A model generated the notes under the pieces. That model saw only the letters and a list, made by a program, of their open reading frames with translations. It searched no databases and had not been told where the DNA came from. From Alphaproteobacteria bacterium (lineage in GTDB: Bacteria; Pseudomonadota; Alphaproteobacteria; UBA828), in contig JAPYQV010000100.1 in assembly GCA_029937205.1 (NCBI GenBank), positions 1 through 8,400 of the forward strand: DNA of 8,400 bases. Reading direction: 5' to 3'. The first letter of the stretch is position 1. The number at the start of each line of letters is the position of its first letter. Made by a program: the position numbers and the translations under genes. This document shows, in pieces, positions 1-6,829 of the stretch.

Positions 1-5
1 GCTCG

Positions 6-80
6 ATGTCCGCTTTCGGGGGTAAAGCAGACGCTATTCAGATGGTGTCAATCAGTCCGCTATTAGCCAATAGCGGACAT
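6..80. repeat. Two tandem hairpins sharing GTCCGCT arms (palindromic repeat element or upstream terminator)
   Basis: Hairpin 1 (8-32) pairs GTCCGCTTT with AAAGCAGAC around a 7-nt loop, with one mismatch. Hairpin 2 (55-78) pairs GTCCGCTATT with AATAGCGGAC perfectly around the loop AGCC. The outer arms ATGTCCGCT (6-14) and AGCGGACAT (72-80) also form a perfect 9-bp inverted repeat, so the two hairpins could switch to one long-range pairing. Hairpin 2 is followed by ATTTTATT and could end transcription of a gene left of the window. Duplicated arms point instead, or in addition, to a dispersed intergenic palindromic repeat of REP type. The structure is seen directly; its role is inferred. Confidence 0.6.
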
Positions 81-176
81 TTTATTAATCCAATCGGAGA
101 TTATTTTCGTTAACATTAGTGAAAATGACAAATGGACTTTGCGTTAACCTGAACACCAGGCATTGTTAATCCTGAA

Positions 177-374
177 ATGGCGAAACGCGATTTGGAAATA
201 GAGTTTTTTTTCGGCAAACTGAGTGAAGCCGAGTGGGAAACACGCGTCAATTTGGCCGCGGCGTTTCGGCTCGCCTATCATTATGGCTGGAACGAAACAA
301 TTAATAATCATATCTCTGCAAGGATTCCGGATGCACCGGGGCAATTTGTCATGAACCCTGTTTTACTGTTTTGA
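177..374 (+). pseudogene. Truncated class II aldolase/adducin-family protein (N-terminal fragment)
   Basis: The 65 codons contain LSEAEWETRVNLAAAFRLAY followed by HYGW, NHISARIP and FVMNP. This is the typical opening of class II aldolase/adducin-family proteins, which are metal-dependent lyases of roughly 230-260 residues. The frame stops after MNPVLLF, where relatives continue with a GLLF(D/E)E-type segment. The later metal-binding histidines and about three quarters of the domain are therefore absent. No clear Shine-Dalgarno precedes the ATG, and the frame is closed upstream at 150. The next 80 bases show no convincing continuation in another frame, so this looks like a deletion remnant rather than a single frameshift. 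Some family members decarboxylate aromatic acids, which would suit the neighbours, but this fragment is unlikely to be active. Confidence 0.7.
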
Positions 375-424
375 AAATAGTTTGAATTCTAACCTTTTTT
401 TAGCTGTTTGATGATTGATAGTGC

Positions 425-444
425 GACGATAAGATAATATCGTC
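425..444. promoter_or_regulatory. Inverted repeat GACGATA-N6-TATCGTC upstream of the ThDP/UbiD operon
   Basis: A perfect 7-bp inverted repeat with a 6-nt centre lies about 58 bases before the likely TTG start of the operon. The centre includes GATAAT (433-438), which resembles a -10 element. A repressor bound to the repeat would cover such a promoter. The TTGATA and TTGATG matches upstream (415-420, 408-413) are not at ideal spacing, so the promoter assignment is weak. The repeat is seen directly and the operator role is inferred. Confidence 0.35.
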
Positions 445-501
445 AACCAGCAAAAATTGCATATATCACGAAATATAAAAAAGCTAGGGGAGTTCAAAGC
501 C

Positions 502-2301
502 TTGGACAAAACGACAGACTACGGATCAATGAAATATCCGGAAACGCCGGTCAACCTACCCGCCAATCAAAGCGAAGCTGCTTATGGCTCGGATGTTATG
601 GCAGATGTCATTTCTGACATGGGCTTTAAACACATTTTTGTGTTACCGGGCTCCAGCTTTCGTGGTCTCCATGATTCCTTGGTTAACCATCGGCGTAATC
701 AAAACCCTGAAATAATCATGTGTAACCATGAATCGATTGTCGTTTCGATGGCGCATGGCTATGCCAAAGCTTCGGGCTCTACGGCAGCTGCCGTTGTCCA
801 TGATTTGGTAGGTTTGATGTGTGCCACCGTCAGTGTGTTCGATGCCTGGGTCGACCGCGTGCCCCTTGTTTTATTTGGCGGAAGTGGACCACAAGACCCC
901 GCCCGTCGCCGGCCCATCGATTGGACCCATACCGCCAGTATGCAATGTGATCTCGTTAAACTATATGTCAAATGGACTGCTGAACCGGTGACGTTGCAAG
1001 CGACTGTCGACACTATGCTGCGCGCTAATAAGATCGCCTCTTCGAAGCCTTGCGGACCTACTTATGTGTCGCTGGATTTAGGTGTGCAGGAAGATGAACT
1101 TCCGGGTGATCTGGTGGTGCCGGATGCAAGTTTGGAACGCTATCGATCTCCGGCTCCGCTCGCGGCGAATGCGGATGCAATTGATCAAGCTGTAGATATG
1201 TTACTCGCTGCAGATAACCTGTTGATCGTTGGTGGGCGCTTTGGCCGCGATGTGGGCGTAAGTGACGTGCTGACCGAATTGGTTGAACTTTCAGGTGCTG
1301 CCTATATTGAAGACCGCGCCGTTGTCTGTATGCCGAACATGCATCCGCAAAATCTAAATGGCGATCCAGACCTACGTAAAACCGCCGATCTGGTCGTGGC
1401 AATTGATTGCGTTGATACGGCAACCGTTTTGGATGCTCATAATAATGATATTCGAGGTCGCGACGGACAGAAAGTCATCGAAATGACTCTCGAGCATCTC
1501 AATCCAAATTCCTGGTCAAATGCGGGCGGTCCACAAGCAGCCGTTGACCTGCAAATTGACTGCGACCCTCTTCATGGTATGGGCCAGCTGATTGAGGCGT
1601 TGAAAGTGCGATTGGAAGGCCAGGACGATCAGCTTAAGAAAATTGCCGCGCGCAAAGACGCATTGGCCGAGGCGCACGCTAAACTCCGCCAATCTCAGAA
1701 AGACAAATGGGCTGATAGCTGGGATTCAATTCCCATCAATACAGGCCGTTTAACTCATGAGCTTTATCAAGCCGTTAAACACAAACCTTGGGTGTTACCG
1801 GTGCGCAATCATCGAAGCTTCCCCGAAGCCATGTGGGAATTTGAAGGCTCGGGCCAGTATCTCGGTGCAGATGGCGGCGGCGGTGTTGGCTATGGTCCAG
1901 GGGCTGCTGTTGGCGCTGCATTGGCCTATCGCGAGCAAGGTAAATTTCCTGTCGCGATTATGGGCGACGGTGATTTTCAAATGGGATCTGGAGCCATCTG
2001 GACGGCAGTGCATTACAAAATTCCGCTTTTGATTGTGATCAATAACAATAATTCCTGGGGCAATGACGAGTTTCATCAGCGCAATATTGCTCGGAAACGC
2101 GGGCGCCCCGTCGAAAACGCCTGGATTGGTCAACGCATGACAGAGCCCGCGACAGACTACGCGGCGATTGTGCGGGGCTATGGCGGCTGGGCTGAAGGTC
2201 CGGTCGAAGATCCAGTTGACCTGGCAGATGTCTTTGCTCGGGCTATCAGCGAAGTCGAAAAAGGCAATGTTGCCGTTGTAGATGTAAGGACAGCCCTCTA
2301 A
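502..2301 (+). CDS. Thiamine-diphosphate-dependent enzyme, acetolactate synthase/benzoylformate decarboxylase-like
   Basis: This is a ThDP enzyme of the 2-oxo acid decarboxylase/acetolactate synthase superfamily, probably cytoplasmic. The chosen start is TTG 502, because AGGGGAG (486-492) sits 9 bases before it; this gives 599 residues. The frame is open back to a TTG at 457, and ATG 529 is an alternative with a poorer ribosome site. The N-terminal pyrimidine-binding domain carries the activating glutamate in CNHESIVVSMAHGYA (E77). A central domain contains LLIVGGRFGRD. The C-terminal pyrophosphate domain has GDG at 488-490 and the metal-ligating asparagine run NNNN at 514-517. Full length and intact motifs suggest an active enzyme. 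The LPGSSFRGLHDSL segment, in place of the usual glycine-rich opening, marks it as divergent from biosynthetic acetolactate synthase. No regulatory subunit (ilvH type) is adjacent, which argues for a catabolic decarboxylase or carboligase. The substrate is unknown. The stop codon abuts the UbiD-family start. Confidence 0.9.
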   Translation: MDKTTDYGSMKYPETPVNLPANQSEAAYGSDVMADVISDMGFKHIFVLPGSSFRGLHDSLVNHRRNQNPEIIMCNHESIVVSMAHGYAKASGSTAAAVVHDLVGLMCATVSVFDAWVDRVPLVLFGGSGPQDPARRRPIDWTHTASMQCDLVKLYVKWTAEPVTLQATVDTMLRANKIASSKPCGPTYVSLDLGVQEDELPGDLVVPDASLERYRSPAPLAANADAIDQAVDMLLAADNLLIVGGRFGRDVGVSDVLTELVELSGAAYIEDRAVVCMPNMHPQNLNGDPDLRKTADLVVAIDCVDTATVLDAHNNDIRGRDGQKVIEMTLEHLNPNSWSNAGGPQAAVDLQIDCDPLHGMGQLIEALKVRLEGQDDQLKKIAARKDALAEAHAKLRQSQKDKWADSWDSIPINTGRLTHELYQAVKHKPWVLPVRNHRSFPEAMWEFEGSGQYLGADGGGGVGYGPGAAVGAALAYREQGKFPVAIMGDGDFQMGSGAIWTAVHYKIPLLIVINNNNSWGNDEFHQRNIARKRGRPVENAWIGQRMTEPATDYAAIVRGYGGWAEGPVEDPVDLADVFARAISEVEKGNVAVVDVRTAL

Positions 2302-3939
2302 ATGACAAAAAAGCAAACCGCTCACAATTATCATGATATGCGCCAACATATTGAGGCGCTCCGAAAAGCAGGCCTGTTGATCGAAGTCGATCGGGAAATA
2401 AACAAAGACACTGAAATGCATCCATTGGTGCGCTGGCAGTACCGCGGCGGTATTCCCGAAGAAGATCGAAAGGCTTGGTTGTTTACCAATGTGGTCGATA
2501 GCAAAGGCCGAAAGTTCGATATCCCTGTTCTACTCTGTGGGCTTGCAGGAAGCCCTGCAATCTATGAAGTCGGCATTGGCTGCAGTCTCGAAGAAGTAAA
2601 TGCAATATGGTCGGCGGCGATCGATAAGCCGCTGGCACCCGTGGTGATCGAAAGCAAAGATGCTGTGTGCCACGAGATTGTCTACGAAGGCAAAGATCTG
2701 CTCAACGGCAAGGGTTTGGATGATTTGCCGGTACCGATCTCAACACCTGGTTGGGACAACGCACCTTATACATCATCTTCCCATTACATCACCAAAGACC
2801 CTGAAACAGGCGTGCAAAACCTAGGTAATTATCGCGGCCAGATAAAAGCGCCGGATCGGTTTGGTATGAACACCTCAACCGAGCTGAGAACAGGCGGTTA
2901 CATCAATTGGCTGGCCTGGAAAGAGCGCGGCGAGAAAATGCCCTGTGCCGTTGTTATTGGCTGCTCGCCTGTCGTGTCTTACGCCTCCGTGCAAAAAGTG
3001 CCAGAAGGTATTGATGAGTTGGAAGTCGCCGGTGCAATCATTGGCCGTCCGCTTGAATTGGTAAAAGCCAAAACCGTTGATTTGCTGGTACCAGCCGATG
3101 CAGAAGTGGTGATCGAAGGATATATCGATACTGAATATTTGGAACCGGAGGCGCCGTTCGGCGAGTCTCATGGCTACGTCAATCTCCAGGAATATAATGG
3201 ATATATGGATGTCACAGCGATCACGCGCAAAAAAGATGCCATTATTTCATCTTGGGTCAGTCAAGTAGCCCCGAGCGAATCCAGCGTCATACGACGATTT
3301 GCGTATGAATCTCGAAACACCTCATATCTTCGAGACACCCTCGGCATCAAAAACGTCATCACGGTCAAGGCGCACGAGCCGCTCACTTCTTTGCACCGAG
3401 TTCACGCAATCATATTTGAAAAAGACACACCACGTACCGAAATTTGGCGAGCCATGTATGGTTTAGCTTCCTTCCGACAATCTGAAGGCAAATGGATCAT
3501 TGCCGTAAACGAAGACATAGATGGTGAAAACGCCGATGCGTTGTTTTGGGCGATGGCCTATCGCTGCAAACCGCAGCATGATGTTGAGATTATCAAACAT
3601 CAGGATAGCGGGCACGGGCCACGGGATTTGGATGACCCAGAAGATGCATCTGTATTGATCGATGCCACGCTCAACGGAACATTTCCACCGGTTGCGCTGC
3701 CGAAACAAGAATTTATGGAACGAGCTGCTGAAATTTGGGATGAACTTGGCCTGCCGAAGCTGAAACGAGAATCTCCATGGTATGGGTATGATCTTGGTGA
3801 ATGGACAGAAGAATTCGAGCATATGGCAGAACTCGCGGTAAAAAGTGAATACTGGGAAACTGGCAAAGTGATTGCCCAACGCCGCCGCAATGATGTTGCG
3901 ATGAATACAGAAGTCCGTTCGCTTAAGGAAGATGATTGA
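2302..3939 (+). CDS. UbiD-family (prenylated-FMN-type) decarboxylase
   Basis: UbiD-family enzymes reversibly decarboxylate aromatic or alpha,beta-unsaturated acids using prenylated FMN made by a UbiX-type enzyme; no ubiX is present here. The 545-residue protein is slightly longer than the usual 450-500. The cofactor and catalytic motif NLGNYRGQ gives N173 and R178, matching Fdc1 N168 and R173 in spacing. EAPFGESHGY supplies E283 and E288, matching the Fdc1 pair E277/E282. The acidic metal-site region DELEVAGAI lies at 238-246. In the segment that normally reads HRGG or HKGG, this protein has LRTGG, so the usual metal-ligand histidine appears to be arginine (R196). The ATG follows the preceding stop directly (TAAATG), with AAGGA at 2286-2290, so translation is probably coupled to the ThDP enzyme. 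It is not the ubiquinone-pathway UbiD itself on the evidence of context. The family is sure; the substrate is not known. Confidence 0.92.
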   Translation: MTKKQTAHNYHDMRQHIEALRKAGLLIEVDREINKDTEMHPLVRWQYRGGIPEEDRKAWLFTNVVDSKGRKFDIPVLLCGLAGSPAIYEVGIGCSLEEVNAIWSAAIDKPLAPVVIESKDAVCHEIVYEGKDLLNGKGLDDLPVPISTPGWDNAPYTSSSHYITKDPETGVQNLGNYRGQIKAPDRFGMNTSTELRTGGYINWLAWKERGEKMPCAVVIGCSPVVSYASVQKVPEGIDELEVAGAIIGRPLELVKAKTVDLLVPADAEVVIEGYIDTEYLEPEAPFGESHGYVNLQEYNGYMDVTAITRKKDAIISSWVSQVAPSESSVIRRFAYESRNTSYLRDTLGIKNVITVKAHEPLTSLHRVHAIIFEKDTPRTEIWRAMYGLASFRQSEGKWIIAVNEDIDGENADALFWAMAYRCKPQHDVEIIKHQDSGHGPRDLDDPEDASVLIDATLNGTFPPVALPKQEFMERAAEIWDELGLPKLKRESPWYGYDLGEWTEEFEHMAELAVKSEYWETGKVIAQRRRNDVAMNTEVRSLKEDD

Positions 3940-3949
3940 ATTTAACTGC

Positions 3950-4642
3950 CTATTTAACGGTAGATATTTTTGCGAGATGCTCAACGACTTCGGCGAGTTT
4001 CATGACGTCAGCATATTTGTGATGCATATCAAAGAGGTTGGTTTTGTGCGCCATTTCGCTGCGATCAAAGACACATTCTTCGACAACAGATATATGAAAG
4101 CCATTTGAATAGGCGTCGACCACACTAGAGCGGACACAGCCCGACGTGCTTTCACCGCAAACAATCAGACTGTCATGACCCTTTTGAACCAAATGAGCGG
4201 CTAACGGTGTGCCAAAAAAAGAACTGGCACGCTCTTTTCGAATAATGACATCTTCAGGCTCAGGCGTGAAAGCCTCATGAATTTCAAAGTCATGCTCGGT
4301 TAGCGGCGTGACATTGCGACGCGTAGATCGTACGCGATTGGGAGAAAAAGAACCTGAAATATAAAAAATGGGCAAACCAGCTTTGCGACTGGCGGCTAAC
4401 AATTTTTGAATTGGTTCAATTGCTTCATGGGCATAAATTCCGCACGTGCTTGGAAATTCAGTTGTAATTTCATGCGGCGGCTTAGCCCCTCCTTTGTAGA
4501 CCAGATTATAAAGATCGATCGCCAGCACGGCCGGGTTTTTGCCAATAAACGTTTCCCGCACATAAGGCGCATAGGTCGCATAATCCTCTTCCGAATAAAG
4601 TCCCTGCCAACAATGATTTTCAAATTGGTCTTTGCTCGCCAC
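3950..4642 (-). CDS. Isochorismatase-like cysteine hydrolase
   Basis: This 230-residue protein of the isochorismatase-like fold is related to N-carbamoylsarcosine amidase and maleamate amidohydrolase, cytoplasmic enzymes that hydrolyse amide or carbamoyl groups. The catalytic triad is visible: D43 in LAIDLYN, K136 in IRKERASSFFGTPL and C169 in CGESTSGCVRSSVVDAY. The start is GTG at 4642, supported by a strong GGAGGA (plus-strand 4651-4656) 8 bases upstream. An N-terminal extension of about 35 residues precedes the core, as in the N-carbamoylsarcosine amidase branch. It converges on the UbiD-family gene with only 10 bases between stop codons and diverges from the next gene across 120 bases. 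True isochorismate chemistry is unlikely, since no siderophore genes are seen. The natural substrate cannot be stated. Confidence 0.88.
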   Translation of the reverse strand: MASKDQFENHCWQGLYSEEDYATYAPYVRETFIGKNPAVLAIDLYNLVYKGGAKPPHEITTEFPSTCGIYAHEAIEPIQKLLAASRKAGLPIFYISGSFSPNRVRSTRRNVTPLTEHDFEIHEAFTPEPEDVIIRKERASSFFGTPLAAHLVQKGHDSLIVCGESTSGCVRSSVVDAYSNGFHISVVEECVFDRSEMAHKTNLFDMHHKYADVMKLAEVVEHLAKISTVK

Positions 4643-4762
4643 GATGCTGATCCTCCAATACTTTCAATTCTTACTATTTTATAGAGAGGATGAAGGAAAT
4701 ATCTGGTAAGATCACTACCTATATTAAAATATTCTGCAAAAAGTCATCTAGGGAAAAATCCA
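4643..4762. promoter_or_regulatory. Divergent intergenic region between the cysteine hydrolase and binding-protein-like genes
   Basis: These 120 AT-rich bases must hold the promoters of both flanking divergent genes. Visible elements are GGAGGA for the minus-strand GTG start (4651-4656), AGGGA (4750-4754) for the plus-strand ATG at 4763, a short CTAT-TTT-ATAG palindrome (4674-4684), and TATATT (4720-4725) as a possible plus-strand -10. No well-spaced -35 partner was found. Promoter positions are inferred only. Confidence 0.4.
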
Positions 4763-5629
4763 ATGTCCGAAACTAGTGTTGTACGAATTGCGCCCAACAA
4801 TCCAGTCTTCGACTTACCGGTGTTGGTGGGTATCGAAGAAGGTCTATTTGAAGGTGCTGGGCTCGACGTAAACTTTGTCGCGTCTTATGACGACCGCGAA
4901 AAAGACAATACCGATCAAGCCTACCTCGAACGCCTTAAAGAAGGCCTGTTTGAAGCCGGTGCTGCCGATAGCTACAACGTCTGTGAATGGGCAACCATCG
5001 ACCGGGTTGAGCGTGGTAAAGGTGGTGGACATATTGCGGCGCTTCGGGCGGCTGTTGGAGCGCAAGCCATTCTCACATTCGATGACGCCTTGCAAACACC
5101 TCGCGACATGAAAGACGTCCCCGTCGCCGTTCAGGAATATACCGGTTCTCACTTTACCACGTTGCAAATGCTGGAAAGTGCTGTTGGTCCGGAGCACGTC
5201 AATATCGCTCAAGGACGGCTACCGCAGATGCGCTACGCCGCTCTAAAAAGTGGTGAGTTTCGAGCTGTCACCGTGATGGAGCCTTTCATAAGCCTTGGTC
5301 TAAAAGAGGGCGCGCATATCATTGCTTCATCTTTCTACCGCGGCGGTGAAGTGGTTGGCCCAAATTTAACGGAAGAACAACGCAACGCTTATTACGACGC
5401 AGAAAACATAGCTGTCGATATGATCAATGCGGATTTCTACAAATATGCCCACTATCTGACGGATCGTACCAACGGTGCTTTGGAACCCAACGAATTATTG
5501 CGGGCGTTCGTGCACTACAAACATGTCGATCGCTATGATGAGGATCTGTTTAATCAGGCTTACGATTGGATGAAGGATCGCAACTTTACAAACGGCGTTA
5601 GCAAACACGGTACCATCGTATTCAGCTAA
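4763..5629 (+). CDS. SsuA/THI5-like periplasmic-binding-fold protein without signal peptide
   Basis: The 288-residue protein has the type 2 periplasmic-binding fold of the SsuA/NMT1/THI5 group. Signs are the opening NPVFDLPVLVGIEEGLFEGA, typical of the first ligand-binding strand, then GSHFTTLQMLE (128-138) and MEPF (172-175). The N-terminus (MSETSVVRIAPNN) is hydrophilic and lacks a hydrophobic stretch, twin-arginine motif or lipobox, so the protein should stay in the cytoplasm. No ABC permease or ATPase gene adjoins it. Leaderless members of related folds include 4,5-dihydroxyphthalate decarboxylase, MqnA/MqnD and the yeast THI5 enzyme, so an enzymatic or ligand-sensing role is plausible. 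The cysteine-rich active-site motif of THI5 is not seen. The start is supported by AGGGA 8 bases upstream. Fold confidence is good; function is open. Confidence 0.75.
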   Translation: MSETSVVRIAPNNPVFDLPVLVGIEEGLFEGAGLDVNFVASYDDREKDNTDQAYLERLKEGLFEAGAADSYNVCEWATIDRVERGKGGGHIAALRAAVGAQAILTFDDALQTPRDMKDVPVAVQEYTGSHFTTLQMLESAVGPEHVNIAQGRLPQMRYAALKSGEFRAVTVMEPFISLGLKEGAHIIASSFYRGGEVVGPNLTEEQRNAYYDAENIAVDMINADFYKYAHYLTDRTNGALEPNELLRAFVHYKHVDRYDEDLFNQAYDWMKDRNFTNGVSKHGTIVFS

Positions 5630-5637
5630 TCTTCTTC

Positions 5638-5678
5638 AATAAAAAAAGGGCGACCGATTAAAGGCCGCCCTTTATCTT
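5638..5678. terminator. Bidirectional Rho-independent terminator between convergent genes
   Basis: The stem AAAGGGCG (5645-5652) pairs with CGCCCTTT (5666-5673). CC (5654-5655) and GG (5663-5664) extend it inward past one mismatch, leaving a 7-nt loop. Read on the minus strand, the GC core is followed by TTTTTTTATT, a strong uridine tract for ending tctC transcription. Read on the plus strand it is followed by TTTATCTT, a weaker tract that would serve the gene ending at 5629. Confidence 0.85.
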
Positions 5679-5690
5679 AGAAGGAGTAAA

Positions 5691-6722
5691 TTATTTACCC
5701 ATAATCAATTTTCGCGCTCTCGCCACAATTTCCGGAGAAATCTTGAGTGCGTCATTGACAAACTTCTGAACCTTCTCGCCGGAAAGCGCATTGACGCGAA
5801 CGCGACGTTTTGTCGCTTCGGCGATAAAGTCAGGATCGGCGACCATTTGGGAAAAAGCCTTGCGAAGGGCTGCTGTCCTGTCGGCGGGAACGCCAGGAGG
5901 AACGGCCAGGCCGCGTCCGACGGGACCCATAGAAGCCATGAAAGCAACGATTTGCTTATCTTCCTTGCTGGTGACAACATCCGAAAACATGGGAACGTTC
6001 GGAAGTTCTTTCTCTTTTTCAACACCGAGTTGAACGATGGCCTTGGCGAAACCACCCGGTTTGAACCATTGCGGAACACCAGACCGCCAAGCGAGCCAGG
6101 TAAGAGAGATACCGTCGGCTTCGCCTTTTTCCATGGCCAGCCTCATCGGAGCCGAACCGCGGTAACCGGTGACAATCTTGAATTTGGCGCCATATAGGCC
6201 GTTCAAGAGAGCAGGCACGAGAAATGTCTGAGAACCTTTGCCACTCGCAGCCATGTTGAGTACCTTGCTTTTAAGGTCCGAGAGCTTGTTGATCCCTTTA
6301 TCTGACCTGACGGCGATCACAGCATTACTTTGGATCGCATTTCCAAGCCACGTGAATTCGTTGGCTTTAAATTTAGCTGCCTTCGGACGCAACAGCTGGG
6401 CGATGACCAGTGAGTCGAGGGGCTCCCAAAGGTGAGAGCCGTCTTTGGGCATGGCGTTGTAAGCATAGTTTGCCGCCTTCAAACCGCCTGCGCCAGCCAT
6501 CCTTTGAGCGATAACCGTGGGATTGCCCGGAATGTATTTCGGCAAGAACTGCGCGAACATGGACGCGTATCTGCCGTAGGTTCCGCCGACACTGAAACCT
6601 TGAGTGATTTTAACGGTCCGGCCTTTATAGAAATCGGAAACCGCATCCGCTTTTGCCGGAGTTGCCGATATCGCGGCAAAGCCAAATGCTGCCAATACGC
6701 CGTATTTGAGTGCTTTTAACAT
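5691..6722 (-). CDS. tctC: TTT-family (Bug/TctC-like) periplasmic substrate-binding protein
   Basis: This 343-residue extracytoplasmic receptor belongs to the tripartite tricarboxylate transporter family, which delivers an organic acid to the TctAB membrane complex. An N-terminal signal peptide is clear: MLKALK, a hydrophobic core, then a probable cut after PAKA at residue 25. The mature start YKGRTVKITQGFSVGG, the MAGAGG loop (75-80) and PKDGSH are Bug-family landmarks in the expected order and spacing. The usual G-G-x-x-D pattern of the first ligand loop reads GGTYG here, and the residue before the MxGAGG loop is R74 where many relatives have Asn; ligand preference may therefore differ. The ATG at 6722 has AAGGGAGA 4 bases upstream. 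The gene is divergent from the TctA-type permease and ends at a strong terminator. Family certain; the ligand (citrate, dicarboxylate, aromatic acid) is unknown. Confidence 0.93.
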   Translation of the reverse strand: MLKALKYGVLAAFGFAAISATPAKADAVSDFYKGRTVKITQGFSVGGTYGRYASMFAQFLPKYIPGNPTVIAQRMAGAGGLKAANYAYNAMPKDGSHLWEPLDSLVIAQLLRPKAAKFKANEFTWLGNAIQSNAVIAVRSDKGINKLSDLKSKVLNMAASGKGSQTFLVPALLNGLYGAKFKIVTGYRGSAPMRLAMEKGEADGISLTWLAWRSGVPQWFKPGGFAKAIVQLGVEKEKELPNVPMFSDVVTSKEDKQIVAFMASMGPVGRGLAVPPGVPADRTAALRKAFSQMVADPDFIAEATKRRVRVNALSGEKVQKFVNDALKISPEIVARARKLIMGK

Positions 6723-6765
6723 GATTTCTCCCTTTGTTTAAGACGTTTTAAAATTGCCTTTGATA

Positions 6766-6783
6766 AACTAATTTAGATTAGTT
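6766..6783. repeat. Perfect palindrome AACTAAT-TTAG-ATTAGTT (candidate operator)
   Basis: Seven-base arms match exactly around a 4-base centre, 44 bases upstream of the tctC start codon. It is followed on the plus strand by CTTTTTT, but no plus-strand gene ends here, so an operator is more likely than a terminator. Part of the sequence recurs at 6819-6830. Confidence 0.5.
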
Positions 6784-6829
6784 CTTTTTTAAATACTTAG
6801 AGATCTTATCAAAATTACATTTAGATTGG

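Noticed and set aside
108..148. CGTTAAC repeated at 108-114 and 142-148
   Set aside because: These are short seven-base matches in AT-rich DNA without further symmetry; chance is a sufficient explanation.
1795..2421. Long minus-strand open frame (208 codons)
   Set aside because: It lies opposite the conserved pyrophosphate domain of the ThDP enzyme and the UbiD start. The translation has no recognisable domain, so it is a frame shadow.
3945..3972. CTGCC...GGTAG stem followed by ATATTTTT as terminator of the UbiD operon
   Set aside because: There are only five pairs including a G-U, with an 8-nt loop, inside the 3' end of the opposing gene; too weak to call.
3463..3984. Minus-strand open frame (173 codons)
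   Set aside because: It is antisense to the well-conserved C-terminal half of the UbiD-family protein, with no family resemblance and no ribosome site.
4763..5629. Assignment of the binding-fold protein as a thiamine pyrimidine (THI5-type) synthase for the neighbouring ThDP enzyme
   Set aside because: Attractive by context, but the THI5 cysteine-rich active-site motif is not visible and no other thiamine genes are present.
6766..6790. Palindrome plus CTTTTTT as a plus-strand terminator
   Set aside because: No plus-strand gene ends upstream; the stem is all but free of GC pairs, and it lies between two divergent start codons.
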